Below, in pieces: positions 45,854 through 54,145 of a stretch of DNA of 64,000 nucleotides. Made by a program: the position numbers and the translations under genes. This DNA comes from an uncultured Verrucomicrobiota bacterium. Lineage in GTDB: Bacteria > Verrucomicrobiota > Verrucomicrobiia > Opitutales > Opitutaceae. Location of the stretch: contig CAIUGM010000038.1 in NCBI GenBank assembly GCA_903898675.1, forward strand, positions 1 through 64,000. Reading direction: 5' to 3'. The notes below the pieces were generated by a model. That model searched no databases and was not told the origin of the DNA. It worked only from the letters and a program-made list of their open reading frames with translations. The stretch's first letter is position 1; every line of letters begins with the position of its first letter.

Positions 45854-48469
45854 ATGGGCTTCCTGTTCAAATCACTCCGGCGGGGCAAACGTTTCGAAGC
45901 CGACATGGCCGAGGAAATGCGGCATCATGTCGAGCTGCAGACGGAATTGAACCTCAAGGCCGGCATGGAACCCGCCGAGGCGCGGTATGCCGCGCTGAGG
46001 CAGTTCGGCAATGTGGCGGTTATCCAGGAAAAGGTGAGGGCGCAAAGCCGCTGGGCCTGGGTGGAAAATCTCGGAAGGGACGCCCGCCATGCCGCACGAA
46101 GCCTCGGCAAGAGTCCGCTGCTGGCGGCGGTGATCGTCCTCTCGCTCGGCATCGGCATCGGGGCCAACGCGGTCATTTATTCCTGGATTAGCGGCATTGT
46201 CTTCCGGCCGCTGCCGGGGGTGGCGGATGCCACCCGCTTTGTGCTGGTTGAACCCAGGACGGAGGCGGGCTCCTATCCGGGCGCGTCCTGGGCCGAGTAT
46301 CGCGACTTGCGCGAGAGCCTGGGCTCATTCCGCGAGTTATTTGCCTTCCGGATGCTGCCGCTGAATTTTGGCGAACCTGGTCACGAAGAACGCGTGTATG
46401 CCCAGTTGGTCTCGGGCAATTATTTCTCCGCCCTGGGCATGCGTCCGGCCCTGGGTCGTTTTCTACGTCCGGAGGAGGCGGCCCAACCGGGCGGGGCCGC
46501 GGTCGCGGTCATCTCCCATGACTTCTGGCAGAATCACTTTGCCGGCGATCCGGCCGTGCTGGGCCGGTCGCTGCGGGTGAATGACCGGCTGCTTACCATC
46601 ATCGGCGTGGCGCCCGTTGGCTTCCAAGGCACCGTCGTGGGCCTGGGCTTTGATCTCTGGGTTCCGGCCACACTCGCCCCGGTGCTGCTGGAAGGTGACA
46701 ATGAACTCGAGAATCGCGACACCCACGGATACTCCCTGATGGGTGCCCTCGCTCCCGGCACCACGCAAGCGGGCGCGCAAGCCGAGCTGACCGGGGCAAT
46801 GCGGCAACTCGCCAAAAATTATCCCGCCAGCAATGCCTCGATCGAGGCCGAGGTGCTGCCATTCTGGCGCGCGCCGCGCGGCGCCCCGCGGTTTCTGCTC
46901 GGCGCCCTGGCGGTCATGCAGGGCTTCATGCTGCTGGTGCTGCTCGTGGTCTGCGCCAACGCCGCCAATCTTTTACTGGCTCGCGCCACGGTCCGGCGTC
47001 GCGAAATCGGTGTGCGCCTGGCCCTGGGCGCCCGGCCGCTCCAAATCCTGCGCCTGTTTCTGGTCGAGAGCCTGATCCTTGGCGGCCTCGCCTCGACCAT
47101 CGGCGTGGTGGCGGCGCTCTGGGGCACGACCGCCTTGCGGGCGGTGCCGCTGCCCAGCGGGTTTCCCTTCAAATTCCAGACCGGGCTCGACCTCGGCGGC
47201 TTGCTTTTCGCCATTATGCTGGGCGTGGGCAGCGCGCTGCTGTTCGGCTTGGCGCCGGCCATCCAGTCGGCCCGGACCGATACCCAGCTCGCCCTGCGGG
47301 CATCCCGGCAGGTCTCCCGCCGCAGCCGGATGCAGGGAGCACTGGTCGGCCTCGAGGTGGCGCTGGCCCTGCTCGTGCTTGTGGGTGCGGCCATGTTCCT
47401 GCGGAATTTCCTGGAAACACGCCTGGCCGATCCGGGCTTCAGGGAAGAAGGGGTTTTGCTCGCGGGCTATGATCTTAGCGCCGGTGGTTACAACCCGGCG
47501 TCCGGCCTCGTCCTCATGGATGACCTGCTCCGGCGTCTCCGCGCGGAGCCGGGGGTGGAGAGTGCGGCGATCGCCTCCTGGGTACCGCTCGATTTTCACG
47601 GCCTGCCGGTCGGCGGCTTCACGATCGATGGACGGAAACGAAGCGATGGCGGACAGAACCGGGCGCTGACCTACGATGTGACGCCGGGCTATTTCCAAAC
47701 GATGGGCATGCCGTTGATGGCCGGAAGGGATTTCGCCGCCCTGGGCGACACCACGCAGGGAGCGCAGGCGATCGTGAACGAGGAATTTGTCCGCCGCTAC
47801 CTCGACGGTGCGTCGCCGCTGGGCCACACCATCGGGGGTCGCAGCAAGTTTGAGATTATCGGCGTGGTGCGGAACTCGCTGACCGAGACCTTCGGCGAGG
47901 CCCCCAAGCCGGTGATGTATTTTTCCTACCGGAATCGTTTCAGCCCAACCGGCCAGATTCATGTCCGGGCCCGGGGCACGGAATTGGAGCTGGTGCCCAA
48001 TCTCCGCCGCGTCCTGCGCGAGATCAATCCCGCCCTCGTGCTTTATGATGTCCGCACCCTGCGGGAGCATGTGGAGAAAAACCTGTTTTTCCGGCGAATT
48101 CCGGCGCGGATCTTTGCGGTTCTGGGGCCTTTGATCCTGCTGTTGGCCGCGGTCGGCATCTACGCGGTGGTCGCCTACGCCGTGGCGCAACGCACCACGG
48201 AGATCGGCATCAGGCTGGCGCTGGGCGCATCCGGTCCCCGCGTGGTGGCGCAGATGGTCCGGGAGAGCATGCGGCTCGTCTTGGTCGGGATGGTGCCCGC
48301 GTGGCTCATCGCCGGGGTGGTGATGCTGCACCTCGGCGGGGGTGTCCTGAATCTCACCGTCCTCCTCGGCGTCCCGGCCCTCCTGCTCCTGATCGCCTGG
48401 CTCGCCGCCTGGCTGCCAGCCCGGCGCGCCGCGCGGGTTGACCCGGTGATCGCGCTCCGGGCGGAGTGA
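45854..48469 (+). CDS. ADOP-type MacB-like ABC transporter permease (second, paralogous)
   Basis: DMAEEMRHHVELQTELNLKAGMEPAEARYAALRQFGNVAVIQEKVRAQ; FtsX domains; TEIGIRLALGASG; ARRAARVDPVIALRAE end. Confidence 0.88.
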   Translation: MGFLFKSLRRGKRFEADMAEEMRHHVELQTELNLKAGMEPAEARYAALRQFGNVAVIQEKVRAQSRWAWVENLGRDARHAARSLGKSPLLAAVIVLSLGIGIGANAVIYSWISGIVFRPLPGVADATRFVLVEPRTEAGSYPGASWAEYRDLRESLGSFRELFAFRMLPLNFGEPGHEERVYAQLVSGNYFSALGMRPALGRFLRPEEAAQPGGAAVAVISHDFWQNHFAGDPAVLGRSLRVNDRLLTIIGVAPVGFQGTVVGLGFDLWVPATLAPVLLEGDNELENRDTHGYSLMGALAPGTTQAGAQAELTGAMRQLAKNYPASNASIEAEVLPFWRAPRGAPRFLLGALAVMQGFMLLVLLVVCANAANLLLARATVRRREIGVRLALGARPLQILRLFLVESLILGGLASTIGVVAALWGTTALRAVPLPSGFPFKFQTGLDLGGLLFAIMLGVGSALLFGLAPAIQSARTDTQLALRASRQVSRRSRMQGALVGLEVALALLVLVGAAMFLRNFLETRLADPGFREEGVLLAGYDLSAGGYNPASGLVLMDDLLRRLRAEPGVESAAIASWVPLDFHGLPVGGFTIDGRKRSDGGQNRALTYDVTPGYFQTMGMPLMAGRDFAALGDTTQGAQAIVNEEFVRRYLDGASPLGHTIGGRSKFEIIGVVRNSLTETFGEAPKPVMYFSYRNRFSPTGQIHVRARGTELELVPNLRRVLREINPALVLYDVRTLREHVEKNLFFRRIPARIFAVLGPLILLLAAVGIYAVVAYAVAQRTTEIGIRLALGASGPRVVAQMVRESMRLVLVGMVPAWLIAGVVMLHLGGGVLNLTVLLGVPALLLLIAWLAAWLPARRAARVDPVIALRAE

Positions 48470-48519
48470 GTCGAAGAATAAATGAACATTTAGGCGCGGC
48501 GGGTTTCTTACCCAGCTGC

Positions 48520-49059
48520 ATGAGGGTCACCCCGTACGACAGTCTCCGCCTTGGTGTGCTGGCGGTGGCTATCAGTCTTACGGATGGTCGGGCCGCCGAG
48601 CCACCAGCACCCGTTGTCGCGGACCCGAGGCCGCCGAGGCTGATTTCAACCGACGTCATCTCGGCGGTAGCCGGCCGACTGCCCGGGTTTAATCCGTTTT
48701 TTGAGCAACCGGCAAGGCCCGATGCGGCCGATATTTTTTATCTGCCGACGGTCACGGTGACCAAGACCAAATTGCCACCGATTTCCGCGTTCGAATTCCT
48801 CACGCCCAAGGCACGCCTGGAAGTTGCCTTGAAAACGCATCCCGGGCTGGGCCTGGTGCCATTGCCCAAGCTGAACAACCAGGTCGCGGCGGAGATGCAG
48901 AAGCAGGAACGCGAGGCGGAGAAACGATCGGCTGTGACCGAACAAATCCTCAGCATCTCGGTGATTGATGACGCCAAGACCAGGGAAGAGATCAACCTGA
49001 TGCGCGCGGCGACGGCGCAGCCAAATAATGATTGGCGGGACAGATTTCCAGGGAGGTAG
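48520..49059 (+). CDS. Hypothetical protein
   Basis: ORF with N-terminal hydrophobic segment; no recognised domain; start uncertain (ORF opens at 48466). Confidence 0.5.
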   Translation: MRVTPYDSLRLGVLAVAISLTDGRAAEPPAPVVADPRPPRLISTDVISAVAGRLPGFNPFFEQPARPDAADIFYLPTVTVTKTKLPPISAFEFLTPKARLEVALKTHPGLGLVPLPKLNNQVAAEMQKQEREAEKRSAVTEQILSISVIDDAKTREEINLMRAATAQPNNDWRDRFPGR

Positions 49060-49142
49060 CCGACATCGTGGCCGGAACCACGCTTGTTCCGGTTGCCTTC
49101 GGCCCCGGTCTTGTCGCGCCGATGGCGCGCGGAACGCTGCGC

Positions 49143-51491
49143 TCAAGCGCGGCTACCCGGTGTCTCTTCCGGCGGCGACAGGCGGTTGGCCATCTTTTTC
49201 CAGAAGAGCCAGCGCGCCAGCGCGGGCATCAGGAGCATCGCGCCAAGCATGTTGAAGAGAAACATGAAGGCGAGGAGCACCCCCATGTCGGCTTGGAACT
49301 TGATGGCCGAGAAGGCCCATGTACCTACGCCGATCGAGAGCGCGAAGCCGGTGAACACCACCGACGTGCCCATCGTGGCGAAGGACTCGCACAGCGCGTC
49401 CTCGAGGGATTTGCCGTCGCGGAGCCGCTCGAGCAGCGCCGAGCAGAGGTAGATGCCGTAGTCCACGCCGATGCCGACGCCGAGCGCGACGACGGGCAGC
49501 GTGGAAGTCTTCAGGCCGATCTGCAGGTAGACCATCAGCGCATAGGCCAGGTCGGACACGATCACGAGCGGCAGCACCACGCACACCGTGGCCCGCCACG
49601 AGCGGAAGGAGATCAGGCAGAGCACGACGATCGCGATGTACAGCCACATCACCATGGGAAATTGCGCGGACTCAACCACCTCGTTGGTGGCGGCCATCAC
49701 GCCGATGTTGCCGGTGGCGAGCTGGAACTTCACCCTGGGCGTCGATTCCCGGGCGCGGAATTCCTTCACGGCGGTGATGACGCGCCGGATCGTCCCGGCC
49801 TTGTGGTCCTTGAGGTAGATCATCACCGGGATGACGCTGCCGTCATTGTTCAACAGCCCCGTCGAGGTCTCGACCGGCGAGACCGACTGGGCGAGCGTCT
49901 GCGGATTGCGGGGCACGGTCCGCCACTTCAGGCTGCCCTCGTTCCAGCCGGCGGTGATCGTCTTGGCGAGATCGGTCAGGGCCATGGTGGACTGGACGCC
50001 CTCGATGTTGCGCATGTGCCAGCCGAACCGCTCCACGAGCGCCATGACGTCGTGGTCGATCACGCCGTTCGGCACCGTCTCGATCAACACCGTGATCACA
50101 TCGACGCCGATATTGAAACGCGAGGTGATGACGGCGGTGTCCTGGTTGTAGCGCGAAGACTGGCGGAGCTCGGGCACGCCGGCATGCGTGTCACCGATCT
50201 GCACCTGCCTGGCCTTGATCAGGCCGAACGCCCAGCACGCGCCGGCGATGGCGATGATAACGAGCGAGGTGCGGCCCGTCGTGAAACCCACTAGCCGGCG
50301 CCAGACGGGTTGCAACGCGAAGCGGCGGATATTAACCCGTTTGCGGAAGTCCGGCTCCATCGTCGTGTAAGCCAGCAGCACGGGCAGCAGGAAGCGGTCG
50401 GTCAGGATGATGAGCGTGACGCCCAGGCTGGCGGTGATGGCCAGCTCGCGGATGATGGGCACCTTGACGAGGTAGATGGTCAGGAACCCCACGGTGTCGG
50501 TCAGGATGGCGACGGTCCCGGGGATGAAGAGGTTGCTGAATGACGCCCGGGCGGCGAGCACCTCGTCCCGCCCGATGTAGTATTCATAGCGGAAGGAGCG
50601 CAGCATCTGGGTGGCATGGCTCAGCGCGATCGCAAACACCAGGAAAGGCACGAGGATCGAGAGCGGATCGATCCCGAAGCCGAAGAGGTTGAGCAGGCCG
50701 AGTTGCCAGACCACGGCGCAAGCCGAAGTGATCAGCGGCAGGATCGTGAGGATCAGTGACTGCGAAAAGTAGAAGAGCAGGAAGGCCGACACGATGATCG
50801 CCAGGCCGAAGAACAGCAGCACGCCGCGCGCGCCGTCGGTCACATCGCCAATGACCTTGGCAAAGCCGATGATATGCACGCTGACCAGGTCGGACTGGTA
50901 TTTCTGCCGGATCTTGCTCTCCAGAGCATCGGCGACCTCGGCATAGACGAGCTTCCGGCCGGTCTGCGGGTCGACCTCCAGCAGAGAAGCGACGATGATG
51001 GCGCCGGTGAAATCGTTCGCCACCAGCTGGCCGACGCGGCCGGACTTGATGATGTTCTGGCGGACGCGCTCAAGGCCCTCGGGCGTCGGCGAAAAGTCGG
51101 CCGGGATGACATTACCACCCTGGAGACCGTCCTCGACCACCTCCATGTAGCGGACATTCGGCGTATAAATCGAGGTCACCTGTGAGCGATCGACCCCCGG
51201 CAGATAAAATGTCTCGTCGGTGACGGCCTTCAGCGTGCGGAAGAACTCGGGCGTGAACATGTCCCCCTTGCGCGCCATGAGGGCGATGACGACGCGATTG
51301 GCGCCGCCGAACTGCTCCTGGTATTTCTTGAAGTTCTGGATGTACTCATGGTCGCCCGGCAGCTGCTTGTTGAAGCTGGCGTCAACGTGGGTCCGGGCCG
51401 CGAAGAACCCCAGCACCGCCGTGGTAAGTGCAAACAGCAGCACGGTCAGGTGACGGTGCCCGAAGATGAGTGCTTCGATGCGGGTTAGCAT
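49143..51491 (-). CDS. RND superfamily (MMPL-type) transporter
   Basis: 782 aa, multi-TM: VVALGVGIGVDYGIYLCSALLERLRDGKSLEDALCESFATMGTSVVFTGFALSIGVGTWAFSAIKFQADMGVLLAFMFLFNMLGAMLLMPALA. Confidence 0.9.
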   Translation of the reverse strand: MLTRIEALIFGHRHLTVLLFALTTAVLGFFAARTHVDASFNKQLPGDHEYIQNFKKYQEQFGGANRVVIALMARKGDMFTPEFFRTLKAVTDETFYLPGVDRSQVTSIYTPNVRYMEVVEDGLQGGNVIPADFSPTPEGLERVRQNIIKSGRVGQLVANDFTGAIIVASLLEVDPQTGRKLVYAEVADALESKIRQKYQSDLVSVHIIGFAKVIGDVTDGARGVLLFFGLAIIVSAFLLFYFSQSLILTILPLITSACAVVWQLGLLNLFGFGIDPLSILVPFLVFAIALSHATQMLRSFRYEYYIGRDEVLAARASFSNLFIPGTVAILTDTVGFLTIYLVKVPIIRELAITASLGVTLIILTDRFLLPVLLAYTTMEPDFRKRVNIRRFALQPVWRRLVGFTTGRTSLVIIAIAGACWAFGLIKARQVQIGDTHAGVPELRQSSRYNQDTAVITSRFNIGVDVITVLIETVPNGVIDHDVMALVERFGWHMRNIEGVQSTMALTDLAKTITAGWNEGSLKWRTVPRNPQTLAQSVSPVETSTGLLNNDGSVIPVMIYLKDHKAGTIRRVITAVKEFRARESTPRVKFQLATGNIGVMAATNEVVESAQFPMVMWLYIAIVVLCLISFRSWRATVCVVLPLVIVSDLAYALMVYLQIGLKTSTLPVVALGVGIGVDYGIYLCSALLERLRDGKSLEDALCESFATMGTSVVFTGFALSIGVGTWAFSAIKFQADMGVLLAFMFLFNMLGAMLLMPALARWLFWKKMANRLSPPEETPGSRA

Positions 51492-51517
51492 GGAGGGTAA
51501 CGCAAAATCTCGCGGCT

Positions 51518-51603
51518 GTCATTCTGAGCAGAGCGAAGAATCCACGGCAGCGAGCGTGGCACCAAGTTCGAGCACGTGGATCCTTCGCGTTGCTCAGGAT
51601 GAC
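51518..51603. repeat. HSERSEES-type palindromic interspersed repeat, copy 2
   Basis: gtcattctgagcagagcgaagaatccacgg ... cgtggatccttcgcgttgctcaggatgac. Confidence 0.9.
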
Positions 51604-51612
51604 AAGGGTAGC

Positions 51613-52557
51613 TCATGGCAGCTTGATCCTCACCGCGCCGGCTTCGCCGACGGTGACCAGCCAGCCGTCCCCGGCCTCGACGACCTCGGCCACGCTGGTG
51701 CCGAAATCGGCCGGCTTCCAAGGGGTGAAGGTTCGCCCCGCATCGTGGCTGAGGAAAAAATTCCCGCCCTGGCCTGCGAGTACGATCGTGCCGTTACGCT
51801 GGCGGATGCCGGTCATGATCAGCACCCGCACCGGACTGTTCACCGGTTCCCAGGTGGCGCCGGCATCCTCCGAGCGCAGGATATGCCCGCGCAGGCCGTA
51901 GGTGAGGAGATGGCCCTTGGCCAGGGGCAGCGTGCCGAACAGCGAGCCGTCGTAAGGCACGATCAGTTTGCCCCAGGTTTTCCCCTCGTCATCGGAGTGC
52001 AGGAGTGTCCCGCTTTCGCCCGCCAGATAGAGCGTGCCGTCCGCTCCCGCGGAGATCCGGTTGTAATGGACTTCGTCCTCACTGGGCCGGGTGGTCAGCC
52101 AGTGCTGGCCGCCGTCCTCGGTTTTCAGGAATTTTCCGTAGGCGCCCGCGATGAAGCCGTGGCTGGCATCGCGAAAGAACACATCGAGATAGACCGACTC
52201 CAGCTCCTTGCCGTCATCTTGCCGGGACCACGTCAGGCCGCCGTCAAGGGTGGCCAGGATCACGCCATCATGGCCGACCGCCCAGCCATGCAACTTGTCG
52301 GGGAAGGCAACACCCGTGAGGAGGGCTCGCGCGGGTACGGACGCTTGCGTCCAGGTCAGGCCGTCGTCGCGCGAGATGACCACGTCGCCGTGATCACCCA
52401 CCGCCACCAGCTTGTCCCCGGCCTGAACCACGCTGAGCAGCAGGCTGCGGGCGGCCAGCGGGGCGGGCTCGGATGATTCCTGGGCGGGGAGAGGGACAGC
52501 GAAGGCGAGGGTGAGGAGCAGCCAATGAACCGGATATTGACGAAAGCCAGCCACCAC
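51613..52557 (-). CDS. YCF48/BNR-repeat protein, secreted (GTG start inferred)
   Basis: Repeated DxGxTW-type blades: ISRDDGLTWTQ, TLDGGLTWSR, KTEDGGQHWLT, HSDDEGKTWGK, RSEDAGATWEP, SHDAGRTFTP. Confidence 0.85.
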   Translation of the reverse strand: MVAGFRQYPVHWLLLTLAFAVPLPAQESSEPAPLAARSLLLSVVQAGDKLVAVGDHGDVVISRDDGLTWTQASVPARALLTGVAFPDKLHGWAVGHDGVILATLDGGLTWSRQDDGKELESVYLDVFFRDASHGFIAGAYGKFLKTEDGGQHWLTTRPSEDEVHYNRISAGADGTLYLAGESGTLLHSDDEGKTWGKLIVPYDGSLFGTLPLAKGHLLTYGLRGHILRSEDAGATWEPVNSPVRVLIMTGIRQRNGTIVLAGQGGNFFLSHDAGRTFTPWKPADFGTSVAEVVEAGDGWLVTVGEAGAVRIKLP

Positions 52558-52571
52558 ATGACCTGCCTGTC

Positions 52572-52658
52572 TGTGATTCTGAGCGCAGCGATGAATCCAC
52601 GCGCTCGCAGCTGACATCATCATCGATGCCGTGGATTCTTCACTTCGTTCAGAATGAC
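52572..52658. repeat. HSERSEES-type palindromic interspersed repeat, copy 3
   Basis: gattctgagcgcagcgatgaatccacg ... cgtggattcttcacttcgttcagaatgac. Confidence 0.85.
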
Positions 52659-52766
52659 AAGTCAGTGTGTACACATTCTTGATCATGAATTCTGCGCCTT
52701 GCACTGAAGCACAGGCAAGAAAAAGGGCGGCCGGTGACGGCCGCCCTTCGCCTGATAGGATTGGGC

Positions 52767-54125
52767 TCAGCGGACGCCTTCCTGCCGCAGCGTGGAGGGC
52801 GTGTAGTCCTGGGGACTGCGCTTGATGCTGAAGTCGTACATCTTCGCCTCGTTGTCCAGGCCGATGGCCAGGTAGCGGCCGGCGATCAGGTCGGTGTGGA
52901 CCTCGAGCGTGCTCCAGAAAGTCTGGGCGTCGTAGTAGTTGATGCAATGCGCCTCGGATACGCGCCAGAGCTGGCCGCGGCCGTCGTACTGGTCGACCGC
53001 GAGAATCTGCCAGCTGTCCTCGTCGATATAGAAGGTCCGGCGGGAGTATACGTGGCTTGTGCCCGGCTTGAGCGTGGCATCCACGACCCAGACGCGGTGC
53101 AGCTCGTAGCGGGTGAGGTCCTGGTTGATGTGCAGCGGCTTGAGGATGTCGCTGTATTTCAATTTATCGCTGTGCAGCTTGTAGGAATTGTAGGGCACAT
53201 ACATTTCCTTTTTGCCGACGAGCTTCCAGTCGTAGCGGTCGGGCGCGCCGTTGAACATGTCGAACTGGTCGGATGTGCGCATGCCGTCGGCGGCGGTGCC
53301 GGGATTGTCGTAGGCGACATTCGGGGCGCGGCGGACCCGGCGCTGGCCGGTGTTGTAGATCCAGGCGCGACGGGCCTCCTTCACCTGGTCGAGGGTCTCA
53401 TGGACCACCAGAATGGAACCGGCGAGACGGGCCGGCGCGGTGACCGCCTGCTTGAAATACACCAGCACATTATCGAGATCCTTCTCCTGGATGCCCTCGC
53501 GGACGTAGTTGAAAAGAAACTCATCCTCGAAATCGACGAGGGTGTAGGTGCCGTTGCGCTGCGGCGCGGCCTGGCTGATGTAGCGGGCGGCGGCGATCCC
53601 CCGGTAACGCGTCAGGTGGTTCCAGATGACCTCAAGCCCGCTCTGCGGGATCGGGAAGGGAACACCGATGACCGTGCCCGTGATACCGTTGCCGCCGGGC
53701 GTCAGGGCCGCGGTGGCGGCATACTGTTTGGTCGCGTCGTAGATCCGCTGCGGATTCGAGGCACTGCGGTGCGTGGCATACACCGGCATCGTGTAGTCGG
53801 GGTAGGCCTTCATCAGGGCCACGTGACCGGCGCTGAGCTTGTCGGCGTACTTGTCGGCATTGGCCGCACTGATGGTGAAGAGCGGCTGGTCGTCCTTGAA
53901 CGGATCGGGATGGTGCATGCCGACCGTGTAGCCGGCCGGGGGCGTGGTGATGCCGCCGGTCCAGGCCGGAATGGAACCATCCGCATTGCCGGCCTTTTCG
54001 CCGCCGAGCGGGGTGAGGTCGTTGCCCAGGCGGCTGAGGTCGGCGGCCGAGAGGGCCGCTTGCGCGGTCAGGCCGAGGGTGAGGAGAGCGGAGCCCGCGA
54101 GAAAAAATCGAATACCTGATTTCAT
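52767..54125 (-). CDS. DUF1329 family protein (LolB-like outer-membrane-associated)
   Basis: ADLSRLGNDLTPLGGEKAGNADGSIPAWTGGITTPPAGY...YPDYTMPVYATHRSASNPQRIYDATKQ...RRTFYIDEDSWQILAVDQYDGRGQLWRVSEAH. Confidence 0.9.
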   Translation of the reverse strand: MKSGIRFFLAGSALLTLGLTAQAALSAADLSRLGNDLTPLGGEKAGNADGSIPAWTGGITTPPAGYTVGMHHPDPFKDDQPLFTISAANADKYADKLSAGHVALMKAYPDYTMPVYATHRSASNPQRIYDATKQYAATAALTPGGNGITGTVIGVPFPIPQSGLEVIWNHLTRYRGIAAARYISQAAPQRNGTYTLVDFEDEFLFNYVREGIQEKDLDNVLVYFKQAVTAPARLAGSILVVHETLDQVKEARRAWIYNTGQRRVRRAPNVAYDNPGTAADGMRTSDQFDMFNGAPDRYDWKLVGKKEMYVPYNSYKLHSDKLKYSDILKPLHINQDLTRYELHRVWVVDATLKPGTSHVYSRRTFYIDEDSWQILAVDQYDGRGQLWRVSEAHCINYYDAQTFWSTLEVHTDLIAGRYLAIGLDNEAKMYDFSIKRSPQDYTPSTLRQEGVR

Positions 54126-54145
54126 GTTGGTTTCGGGGGTAGGGG

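Noticed and set aside
51466-52476. 336-aa plus-strand ORF starting GCHSEQSEESTAA...
   Set aside because: Begins by reading through an HSERSEES palindrome and continues antisense to the YCF48 gene.
52558-52947. N-terminal extension of the YCF48 ORF (MHQLLRRPDFL...CHSERSEES...)
   Set aside because: Extension reads through the next gene and the palindromic repeat; a signal-peptide-like start at the GTG near 52557 is more plausible.
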